DNA of 64,000 nt from the NCBI RefSeq assembly GCF_027947595.1, contig NZ_CP116257.1, forward strand, positions 6,136,001 through 6,200,000, written 5' to 3'. The number at the start of each line of letters is the position of its first letter. Position 1 is the first letter of the stretch. Of the stretch, positions 16,195-23,584 are shown one piece after another. Source of the DNA: Streptomyces lienomycini (GTDB lineage: Bacteria > Actinomycetota > Actinomycetes > Streptomycetales > Streptomycetaceae). The position numbers and the translations under genes were made by a program. A model generated the notes under the pieces. It worked only from the letters and a program-made list of their open reading frames with translations. It was not told where the DNA came from and ran no database searches.

Positions 16195-17724
16195 ATGCGT
16201 ATCTGGGGGCCGTTGGCCGCCGTCTGTCTGGGCACGTTCATGCTGCTCGTCGATGTCACGATCGTGCTGGTCGCGCTGCCGTCCATGTCGGAGTCCCTGG
16301 GCTCCTCGCTCTCGCAACTCCAGTGGGTCGCCGACGGCTACGCCCTCGCGGTGGCCGCCACCCTGCTCGGTGTGGGGATGCTCGCGGACCTGCACGGGCG
16401 CCGGCGCGTGTACGTGGCGGGGCTGGTCGTGTTCGCGCTCGCCTCGGTGGTCTGTGCGCTCGCACCGGACATGGGGTGGCTGATCGCGGCCCGGCTGGTG
16501 CAGGGCGTGGGGGCCGCAGCGATGTTCACCACCACCCTTTCCCTGATCAGCACCCTCTACTCGGGGCGGCGGCTCGGGCTCGCTTTCGGCGTCTGGGCCG
16601 CGGTCGCCTCCAGTGCCTCCGCGCTGGGCCCGATCCTGGGCGGGCTGCTCACCGAGGCCCTGGACTGGCGGTGGATCTTCTACGTCAACGTTCCGGTGAC
16701 CGTCCTCGCCCTGGCCATGACGTTCCGCTACATCCCCCGTTCGGTTCCGGCCCGGGACTCCGCACGGCGTCCGGACCTGCCCGGCATGGTGCTCTTCGCG
16801 CTCGGCGCGGGCGGCTGCGTCTACGCGCTGACCTCCTCCCACGCCCACGGCTGGGCGTCGGCGGGCACGGTGGTGCCGCTGGCCGTGGCGGTGGCGGCGT
16901 TCGCGGGGTTCGTCGCGGTGCAGCGGCGCCGGACGCATCCGCTGCTGGATCTGTCGTTGTTCCGGCACCGGGCGTTCACCGCCGCGATGATCACGATCGC
17001 CGTCGGCGAGGGGGCGGTGTACGGGATCCTGCCCTACACGTCGATCTGGCTGCAGTCGGTGCAGCACCTCTCCCCCGTCGGCGCCGGCCTGGTCGTGCTG
17101 CCCCACGCGCTGGCGGCGGCCGCGGTGGCGGTGCTGAGCGGACGGTTCGTGCCCAGGCCCTCGCCCCGGGTGGGCGCCACGCTCGGCCTGTTCCTGGCCG
17201 GGCTCGGCGTCGGGATCGAGGGCTTCCTGGGCCCCGACTCGGGCTGGCCGGCCCTGGTCGGCGGGCTGGCCCTGAGCGGCGTCGGCATGGGGCTGGTCTT
17301 CCAGGTCGCCGCGTCCCTCGCGCTGGAGTCCGTCCCCGCCGAGCGGGCCGGCATGGCCTCGGGCACCTACAGCACGTTCGAGCAGCTCGGCTACGCCTTC
17401 GGGGTCGCCGTCTTCGGCTCCCTGGCCGTCTCCTCCATGGCCCACTCCCTGGGCGGGCGGGTCGCCGACCCGGACGGCACCGCGCGGGTGCTGTCCGGCG
17501 GAGGGGCCGACACGCTCCTCGACGCGGCCCCGGCCGGGCAGCGGGGCGCCCTCCAGGACACCCTGCACGCGGTGTTCGCCACCGGCCACAACACCCTCGC
17601 GGTGAGCGCGGGCGCCCTCGCGACGGCCTGTGCGGCGCTGGTGTTCTGGCTCACCCGCCGCCCGAAGGGCACGGCGACGGAGGGGGCCGCGGACGAGCCC
17701 GCCGCCGTACCGGCGACGCGCTGA
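16195..17724 (+). CDS. MFS drug exporter, DHA2 (14-TM) type
   Basis: 509 residues and hydrophobic throughout, with a 14-helix pattern. The first helix carries CLGTFMLLVDVTIVLVALPS, the DHA2 signature with L-D-x-T-I-V-x-V-A-L-P. Motif A is GMLADLHGRRRVYVAG (about 61-76) and motif C is near LGPILGGLLTEALDWRWIF (about 143-161). These pumps exchange protons for drugs or toxic metabolites. The substrate is unknown. It is divergent from the tandem Lrp regulator and followed by a strong hairpin. Confidence 0.9.
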   Translation: MRIWGPLAAVCLGTFMLLVDVTIVLVALPSMSESLGSSLSQLQWVADGYALAVAATLLGVGMLADLHGRRRVYVAGLVVFALASVVCALAPDMGWLIAARLVQGVGAAAMFTTTLSLISTLYSGRRLGLAFGVWAAVASSASALGPILGGLLTEALDWRWIFYVNVPVTVLALAMTFRYIPRSVPARDSARRPDLPGMVLFALGAGGCVYALTSSHAHGWASAGTVVPLAVAVAAFAGFVAVQRRRTHPLLDLSLFRHRAFTAAMITIAVGEGAVYGILPYTSIWLQSVQHLSPVGAGLVVLPHALAAAAVAVLSGRFVPRPSPRVGATLGLFLAGLGVGIEGFLGPDSGWPALVGGLALSGVGMGLVFQVAASLALESVPAERAGMASGTYSTFEQLGYAFGVAVFGSLAVSSMAHSLGGRVADPDGTARVLSGGGADTLLDAAPAGQRGALQDTLHAVFATGHNTLAVSAGALATACAALVFWLTRRPKGTATEGAADEPAAVPATR

Positions 17725-17744
17725 CCGGACGCCGGAGACGACGA

Positions 17745-17777
17745 GGTGCCGGGGGGCGTCACCGCGCCCCCGGCACC
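17745..17777. terminator. Strong GC hairpin after MFS gene
   Basis: GGTGCCGGGGG (17745-17755) pairs with CCCCCGGCACC (17767-17777), an 11-bp perfect stem with an 11-base loop, 21 bases after the stop at 17724. The rest of the 172-base gap (17725-17896) shows only degenerate GC repeats. Confidence 0.75.
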
Positions 17778-17896
17778 GTCAACGCCGTACGACCGGTGCG
17801 GCCCACGCGGCACAAGCGGCACGCGGCCCGCGGCCCGGCGCCTTCACCATCGTAGGACCGGGCCGGCCCACGCAGCCCGCGCGGCCCCCGCCGCCC

Positions 17897-19123
17897 TCAC
17901 CGCCGTACCGCCTCCGCCGCCTCCGGCACGTGTCCCGCGACCACGCGCTCGCGGCCGGGGGCCGGGGTGAGGGCCGCCCGGCGGCGGTCCACCGCGTACG
18001 CCGTGCCCGCGACCGCCAGGCCGAGGACCGCCAGGGCGGCGCCCGCCGTCGCCGGGGACGTGGTGCCGAGGCCCGCCGCGAGGGCGAGGCCGCCGATCCA
18101 GGCGCCGCCGGCGTTGGCCAGGTTGAAGGCGGCCTGGTTGGCCGAGGAGGCGAGGGAGGGGGCCGCCGCGGCCTTCTCCATCACCATGAGCTGGAGGGGG
18201 GAGCCGGTGACGAAGGCCGCCATGCCGAGCAGCGCCACGGACACGGCCGCCGTGACCGGCGTACGCATCAGCAGGGGGAACAGCGCCAGCACCACGACGA
18301 GGGAGGCGAGGCCGCCGAAGAGGGTGCCGCGCAGGGAGTGGTCGGCCAGGCGTCCGCCCAGCAGGTTGCCCGCGGTGGCGCCGACGCCGAACAGGGCCAG
18401 CAGCAGCGTCACGCTCGTCTCGGCGAACCCGGCGGCGTCGGTGAGCATCGGCGTGATGTAGCTGTACGCGGCGAAGAGCGCGCCGAAGCCCGCCACCGTC
18501 GTGCCGAGCGCCAGCCAGACGGGCAGGGAGCGCAGGGCGGCCAGTTCGCCGCGCAGGCCGGTGGTGGGGGCGGGGGCGCTGTCGCGCGGGATCAGGACGG
18601 CCAGCGCCGCTATCGCCGCCACGCCGATCGCGCTCACGCCGAGGAAGGTGGCCCGCCAGCCGAGCTGCTGGCCGACGGCGGTGGCGGCGGGGACGCCGAC
18701 GATGTTGGCGACGGTGAGGCCGAGGAACATCAGGGAGACGGAGCGGGCCCTGCGTTCCGGCGCGACCATGCCGGTGGCGACGACCGCGCCGACGCCGAAG
18801 AAGGCGCCGTGCGGCAGGCCGCTGACGAAGCGGGCGGCCAGCAGGGAGATCTCGCCGGGGGCGACGGCCGACAGGGCGTTGCCGACCACGAAGAGCGCCA
18901 TCAGGGCGATCAGGACGGCGCGGCGCGACATCCGGGTCGTCGCCGCCGCGAGCAGCGGGGCGCCGACGACGACGCCGAGCGCGTAGGCGGAGACGAGGTG
19001 GCCGGCGGTGGGGATGGAGATGCCCAGGTCGTCGGCGACGTCGGGCAGCAGGCCCATCATCACGAACTCGGTGGTACCGATGCCGAAGGCGCCCACGGCA
19101 AGGGCGAGCAGGGCCAGGGGCAT
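17897..19123 (-). CDS. MFS transporter, DHA1 (12-TM, AraJ/Cmx-like)
   Basis: 408 residues with 12 hydrophobic segments. The N-terminus LALLALAVGAFGIGTTEFVM (about 2-21) carries the G-T-x-E-F-x-x-M-G-L-L-P signature of the AraJ/CmlA/Cmx branch of sugar-efflux and chloramphenicol-resistance pumps. The usual loop 2-3 motif is replaced by LLAAATTRMSRRAVLI. Substrate unknown. The gap upstream of the start carries a perfect 17-base palindrome likely to be an operator. Confidence 0.87.
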   Translation of the reverse strand: MPLALLALAVGAFGIGTTEFVMMGLLPDVADDLGISIPTAGHLVSAYALGVVVGAPLLAAATTRMSRRAVLIALMALFVVGNALSAVAPGEISLLAARFVSGLPHGAFFGVGAVVATGMVAPERRARSVSLMFLGLTVANIVGVPAATAVGQQLGWRATFLGVSAIGVAAIAALAVLIPRDSAPAPTTGLRGELAALRSLPVWLALGTTVAGFGALFAAYSYITPMLTDAAGFAETSVTLLLALFGVGATAGNLLGGRLADHSLRGTLFGGLASLVVVLALFPLLMRTPVTAAVSVALLGMAAFVTGSPLQLMVMEKAAAAPSLASSANQAAFNLANAGGAWIGGLALAAGLGTTSPATAGAALAVLGLAVAGTAYAVDRRRAALTPAPGRERVVAGHVPEAAEAVRR

Positions 19124-19215
19124 GAAGGGGTGTCGCCTTTCGAGAGCGGGGTGCGTACGGGAGGGACGGGTGCCGGTGCGACCGGGGACCGGGACCGGGA
19201 CGGGGGACGACTGTA

Positions 19216-19232
19216 TGTTCCCGTACGGAACA
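19216..19232. promoter_or_regulatory. Perfect 17-base palindrome upstream of MFS gene
   Basis: TGTTCCCGTACGGAACA: TGTTCC and GGAACA arms around CGTAC. It lies 93 bases upstream of the MFS start at 19123, at the end of the only A/T-richer patch in the gap. No regulator gene adjoins, so the binding protein must be encoded elsewhere. Confidence 0.55.
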
Positions 19233-19266
19233 AAGACTCTCAGGGCGGGTATTCCGCAGGCGAATT

Positions 19267-20319
19267 CTAGGAAGCCGTTGTGTCGACCTTCACACGCGCG
19301 GCGATCGGAAGGTGGTCGCTGCCGGTCGCCGGGAGGGTCCAGCTGGTCGTCGGTTCGACGCCGGTGACCAGGATCTGGTCGATGCGGGCCATCGGGAAGG
19401 ACGCCGGCCAGCTGAAGCCGAAGCCGTCGCCGACGGCGCCCTGCGGGGAGCGCAGCTGGGAGGTGATCGCGGTGAGCGAGCGGTCGTTCATGGTGCCGTT
19501 GAGGTCGCCGAGCAGGATCTTGCGGGGCAGCTTCTCGTGGCCGATGGCCTTACCGAGGGCCTCGGCGCTCTTGTCCCGCTGCCGGGCGGTGAAACCGGCC
19601 TCCAGCTTCACCCGTACGGAGGGCAGGTGAGCGACGTACACGGCGATCGGACCGGACGGGGTGGCGACGGTGGCGCGCATCGCGCGCTTCCAGCCCAGTT
19701 CGATGTCGACGGCCTTCACGCCGCTGACCGGGTACTTGCTCCACAGCCCGACGGTGCCCACGACCGCGTGGTGCGGGTACTTCTCCTCCAGCGCCTTCTC
19801 GTACGTCGGTACGGCGGACGCCTTCAGTTCCTCCAGGGCCAGCACGTCCGCGCCGGCGGCGGCGACCGCGCGGGCGGTGCCCGCCGGGTCGGCGTTGTCG
19901 GCGTTGACGTTGTGCGTGGCCACCGTGAGGTCGCCGCCGGAGCCGGTCTTGTCGAAGAACAGGCCGCCGAAGAGGTTCAGCCACACGCTCACCGGCAGGA
20001 CCAGCGCGATCAGCGCCGTCGCGGACTTGCGGACCAGGGCGATCACCAGCAGGACCGGGACCAGCAGGCCGAACCAGGGCAGGAAGGTCTCGGTGAGGCT
20101 GCCGAGGTTGCCGATGGCGTTCGGGATGCGCGAGTGGGCCGCCATGACACCGGCCAGGAGGATCGCGACGGCGGCGGTGACCAGTCCCCGGCGCCAGATC
20201 CGGCGGTCGCCGCGCCAGCCGGTGACCACCCGGTCGAACAGGCGCCGAAGCCGGTTTGCGCGGCGCTCCGGATCCGAGCCGCCGCTGTCCGTCTCCGTCA
20301 TGTACGCCTGCTGCGCCAT
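19267..20319 (-). CDS. Membrane-anchored endonuclease/exonuclease/phosphatase (EEP) family protein
   Basis: 350 residues. An N-terminal basic segment is followed by three hydrophobic helices (about 45-62, 76-96 and 100-118). The EEP domain (about 130-345) would lie outside the membrane. Its metal and catalytic residues are visible: THNVNADN (about 135), LALEELKAS with the metal Glu (about 158-166), GDLNGT (about 265-270) and the closing GSDHLPI with the catalytic His (about 335-341). Members cleave phosphodiesters in nucleic acids, lipids or small molecules; which one here is unknown. It is divergent from panB. Confidence 0.85.
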   Translation of the reverse strand: MAQQAYMTETDSGGSDPERRANRLRRLFDRVVTGWRGDRRIWRRGLVTAAVAILLAGVMAAHSRIPNAIGNLGSLTETFLPWFGLLVPVLLVIALVRKSATALIALVLPVSVWLNLFGGLFFDKTGSGGDLTVATHNVNADNADPAGTARAVAAAGADVLALEELKASAVPTYEKALEEKYPHHAVVGTVGLWSKYPVSGVKAVDIELGWKRAMRATVATPSGPIAVYVAHLPSVRVKLEAGFTARQRDKSAEALGKAIGHEKLPRKILLGDLNGTMNDRSLTAITSQLRSPQGAVGDGFGFSWPASFPMARIDQILVTGVEPTTSWTLPATGSDHLPIAARVKVDTTAS

Positions 20320-20628
20320 ACCGTCGCCTCACTGCCCGCTGTGCACACCGTCGCCCCCTGTGACTCAGCACCATAGGGGATGATCGGCTCCGATCCCGCC
20401 GTCCCTCGACGGCCGTACGGCACGAGGACGTACGGGTCGCCCCGCGGAGTTCCTCCCGGCACAAGAACGGGCGACTCTGTGACAGAACGGGCACATTCCG
20501 GCCCCTGGACCGTCGCATCGCGGCGTGACGGAGGTCCCCCTAGCCGTCGGCCCGCGACAAGTGCCACCATGGAAGGGATCCGGGGACACCGTCAGGGTGC
20601 CTCGAGATGACATGAAGGAGCCGTTGCC
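20320..20628. other. Divergent intergenic region, EEP gene / panB
   Basis: 309 bases between divergent starts. An AAGGAG ribosome site lies before panB. I see no strong dyad, riboswitch-like structure or convincing promoter pair, and reading frames crossing it look compositional. Confidence 0.35.
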
Positions 20629-21504
20629 ATGACGCAGCTTTCGGCTGCCCAGACGCCGCAGCGCAAGCCCGCCGAGGGGAACAGGGCGCTGTACGGGGGC
20701 AAGACCAACCGCCGTATCACCGTCCGGGACATCACCACCGCCAAGGAGCGCGGCGAGAAGTGGCCCATGCTCACCGCGTACGACGCGATGACCGCGTCCG
20801 TCTTCGACGAGTCCGGCATCCCGGTGATGCTCGTCGGCGACTCCGCGGGCAACTGCCACCTCGGCTACGAGACCACCGTGCCGGTCACGCTGGACGAGAT
20901 GACGATGCTCTCGGCCGCGGTCGTACGGGGCACCAGTCGCGCCCTGATCGTGGGCGACCTGCCCTTCGGTTCCTACCAGGAGGGCCCGGTGCAGGCGCTG
21001 CGCTCGGCGACCCGGCTGGTCAAGGAGGCCGGCGTCGGGGCGGTCAAGCTGGAGGGCGGCGAGCGCTCGCACCGGCAGATCGAACTGCTGGTGGAGTCCG
21101 GCATCCCGGTGATGGCGCACATCGGCCTCACCCCGCAGTCCGTCAACTCCATGGGCTACCGCGTCCAGGGCCGCGGCGAGGAGGCGGCCCAGCAGCTGCT
21201 GCGCGACGCCAAGGCCGTGCAGGACGCGGGCGCCTTCGCGGTCGTACTGGAGCTGGTGCCGGCCGAGCTGGCCGCCGAGGTGACGCGGACGCTGCACATC
21301 CCCACGGTCGGGATCGGCGCGGGCCCGGACACGGACGCCCAGGTGCTGGTGTGGACCGACATGCTCGGGCTGACCGGCGGCCGGATGCCGAAGTTCGTCA
21401 AGCAGTACGCCGACCTGCGCAAGGTCATGGGCGACGCCGCGAAGGCGTACGCCGAGGACGTCGTCGGCGGAACGTACCCCCAGGACGAGCACTCGGTGCA
21501 CTAG
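20629..21504 (+). CDS. panB: 3-methyl-2-oxobutanoate hydroxymethyltransferase
   Basis: 291 residues. It transfers a hydroxymethyl group from methylenetetrahydrofolate to ketoisovalerate, giving ketopantoate, the first step of pantothenate/CoA synthesis in the cytoplasm. Family features are in order: MLTAYDAMTASVFDESGIPVMLVGDS (about 44-70, with the Mg-binding Asp), VTLDEMTML, VGDLPFGSYQ (about 106-115), AVKLEGGE (about 140-147), MAHIGLTPQ (about 163-171) and IPTVGIGAGPDTDAQVLVW (about 224-242). An AAGGAG ribosome site precedes the ATG. A perfect hairpin follows, so it is probably monocistronic. Confidence 0.96.
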   Translation: MTQLSAAQTPQRKPAEGNRALYGGKTNRRITVRDITTAKERGEKWPMLTAYDAMTASVFDESGIPVMLVGDSAGNCHLGYETTVPVTLDEMTMLSAAVVRGTSRALIVGDLPFGSYQEGPVQALRSATRLVKEAGVGAVKLEGGERSHRQIELLVESGIPVMAHIGLTPQSVNSMGYRVQGRGEEAAQQLLRDAKAVQDAGAFAVVLELVPAELAAEVTRTLHIPTVGIGAGPDTDAQVLVWTDMLGLTGGRMPKFVKQYADLRKVMGDAAKAYAEDVVGGTYPQDEHSVH

Positions 21505-21507
21505 CAC

Positions 21508-21540
21508 CCGCATCCGCATCCGCATCCGCATCCGCATCCG
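21508..21540. repeat. CCGCAT hexanucleotide repeat, 5.5 copies
   Basis: Starts 4 bases after the panB stop: five perfect CCGCAT units followed by CCG. It is a microsatellite that could vary in length by slippage. It does not form part of a gene. Confidence 0.9.
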
Positions 21541-21574
21541 ACGCGTGTCCCCAGTAGGCCATCGCGGTACGTCA

Positions 21575-21610
21575 CCGGCCCCGCCGATCTTCCCCCGTCG
21601 GCGGGGCCGG
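21575..21610. terminator. Perfect 13-bp hairpin after panB
   Basis: CCGGCCCCGCCGA (21575-21587) pairs exactly with TCGGCGGGGCCGG (21598-21610) over a 10-base loop. It separates panB from the ABC exporter operon. Confidence 0.85.
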
Positions 21611-21666
21611 GTGGCTGTCGGCGGGATGTCGGTGGTTTGTCGGTGCCCCCTGCCATCGTCTGGGGC

Positions 21667-22692
21667 ATGAAGCGAATCGACGACAACCCCCCGGCCGCGG
21701 GCAGCGCGGTCACCGTGCGGGGGCTGGTCAAGCACTACGGCGAGACCAAGGCGCTGGACGGCGTCGACCTGGATGTGCGCGAGGGCACCGTGATGGGTGT
21801 GCTCGGGCCGAACGGCGCGGGGAAGACCACCCTGGTGCGCATCCTGTCCACCCTCATCACCCCCGACTCCGGCCGGGCGCACGTCGCGGGCTACGACGTC
21901 GTGCGCCAGCCGCGGCAACTGCGCAGGGTCATAGGCCTCACCGGGCAGTACGCGTCCGTGGACGAGAAGCTCCCCGGCTGGGAGAACCTCTACCTGATCG
22001 GCCGGCTCCTCGACCTGCCCCGCAAGGAGGCCCGCACGCGCGCCGACGAGCTGCTGGAGCGGTTCTCGCTCACCGAGGCCGGCAAGCGGCCCGCGGCCAC
22101 CTACTCGGGCGGCATGCGGCGGCGCCTGGACCTGGCGGCGTCCATGATCGGGCGCCCGGCGGTCCTCTACCTGGACGAGCCCACCACCGGCCTGGACCCG
22201 CGCACCCGCAACGAGGTGTGGGACGAGGTCAAGCGGATGGTCGGCGACGGCGTCACGGTGCTGCTCACCACCCAGTACATGGAGGAGGCCGAGCAGCTCG
22301 CCTCCGAGCTGACCGTCGTGGACCGCGGCAAGGTCATCGCGAAGGGCGGCATCGAGGCGCTGAAGGCCAAGGTCGGCGGCCGCACCCTGCGCGTCCGGCC
22401 GGCCGACCCGCTGCAACTGCGGCCGCTCGCCGCCTTCCTGGACGAGCTGGGCATCACCGGGCTCGCCAACTCCACGGTCGACGCGCGCGGCGGCACCGTC
22501 CTGGTGCCGATCCTCAGCGACGAGCAGCTGACGGCCGTGGTCGGCGCGGTCACCGCGCGCGGCATCACGATCGCCTCCATCACCACCGAACTGCCCAGCC
22601 TGGACGAGGTCTTCCTGTCCCTCACCGGCCACCGCGCCAGTGCACCGCAGGACCCGGCGCCCACCGAAGCCCGCGAGGAGGTCGCCGTATGA
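21667..22692 (+). CDS. ABC exporter ATP-binding protein, DrrA-like
   Basis: 341 residues from ATG 21667; a frame opening 30 bases earlier is possible but adds a non-conserved tail. Walker A is GPNGAGKTT (about 51-59), the Q-loop region is LTGQYASVDEKL, the signature is YSGGMRRRLDLA (about 147-158), Walker B is VLYLDEPTTGLD (about 166-177), and the switch His position is replaced by TTQYMEEA. The C-terminal extension matches the daunorubicin-resistance family (DrrA), whose members drive lipid or drug export. It overlaps the permease gene by 4 bases (ATGA). Confidence 0.93.
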   Translation: MKRIDDNPPAAGSAVTVRGLVKHYGETKALDGVDLDVREGTVMGVLGPNGAGKTTLVRILSTLITPDSGRAHVAGYDVVRQPRQLRRVIGLTGQYASVDEKLPGWENLYLIGRLLDLPRKEARTRADELLERFSLTEAGKRPAATYSGGMRRRLDLAASMIGRPAVLYLDEPTTGLDPRTRNEVWDEVKRMVGDGVTVLLTTQYMEEAEQLASELTVVDRGKVIAKGGIEALKAKVGGRTLRVRPADPLQLRPLAAFLDELGITGLANSTVDARGGTVLVPILSDEQLTAVVGAVTARGITIASITTELPSLDEVFLSLTGHRASAPQDPAPTEAREEVAV

Positions 22693-23513
22693 GCGCCGCC
22701 ACCGTCACCCCCGAAGCCCGGCTCACCCCGGACGCCCGGATCTCCCCGCGCGCGCACCTGCGGCACACCAGCGCGCTGGTCCGCCGCAACCTGCTGTGGA
22801 TCCGGCAGGACCCGGAGTCGATGTTCGACGCCATCCTCTTCCCGATCGTCTTCACCCTGCTGTTCGTGTACGTGTTCGGCGGCTCCATCGGGCAGTCGCT
22901 GGGCGGCGGCCAGCAGGCGTACGTGCAGTACGTCATCCCCGGGCTGATGGCCATGATGGGCATGAACATGGCCCAGGGGGTGGGGACCGGGTTCAACCAG
23001 GACTTCAACTCCGGTGTCATGGACCGTTTCCGGTCTCTGCCGATCGGGCGCGGCTCGGTGCTGTTCGCGAAGATCGCGGTGGAGCTGCTGCGGATGCTGT
23101 TCGCGACCGCGGTGCTGATGGTCGTCGCCGTGCTGGTCGGCTTCGACATCACCAACTGGGCCGGGCTGCTGGCCTCGGTGGGGCTGTCCGCGGTGTTCGG
23201 CTCGGCGCTGATGTGGGTGTTCATCACCCTCGGCGTGGTCATGAAGAACGCGCAGTCCGTGCAGGCGATGGGATTCCTGGTGCTGATGCCCCTGCAGTTC
23301 GGCTCGTCGATCTTCGCGCCGACCGACTCGATGCCCGGCTGGCTGCGGTCGTTCACCGACTACAACCCGCTGTCGTCCCTCGCGGACACCGCGCGCGGCC
23401 TGATGGTGGGCGGTCCCGTCACGCACGACCTGTGGGTGACGCTGGGCTGGTCGGCCGCGCTGACCGCGGTGATGGCGCCGATCGCCATCCACAAGTTCCG
23501 CACGAAGAGCTGA
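22689..23513 (+). CDS. ABC-2 type exporter permease, DrrB-like
   Basis: 274 residues. About 30 polar residues are followed by six hydrophobic segments typical of ABC-2 permeases. The EDxLP-like family region is represented by the FNSGVMDRFRSLPIGRGSVL stretch (about 110-130), and the NPLSSLADTARGLMVG segment sits near residues 225-240. It forms the membrane channel for the ATPase encoded just before, with which it is translationally coupled. Substrate unknown. Imperfect repeats of about 15 bases (GAAGGGCCGAAGCGT) lie right after the stop at 23517-23580. Confidence 0.92.
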   Translation: MSAATVTPEARLTPDARISPRAHLRHTSALVRRNLLWIRQDPESMFDAILFPIVFTLLFVYVFGGSIGQSLGGGQQAYVQYVIPGLMAMMGMNMAQGVGTGFNQDFNSGVMDRFRSLPIGRGSVLFAKIAVELLRMLFATAVLMVVAVLVGFDITNWAGLLASVGLSAVFGSALMWVFITLGVVMKNAQSVQAMGFLVLMPLQFGSSIFAPTDSMPGWLRSFTDYNPLSSLADTARGLMVGGPVTHDLWVTLGWSAALTAVMAPIAIHKFRTKS

Positions 23514-23584
23514 GTCGCGAAGGGCCGAAGCGTGAAGGGCCGAAGCGTGAAGGGCTGAGCCGCGAAGGCCGAGTCGCGGACGTG

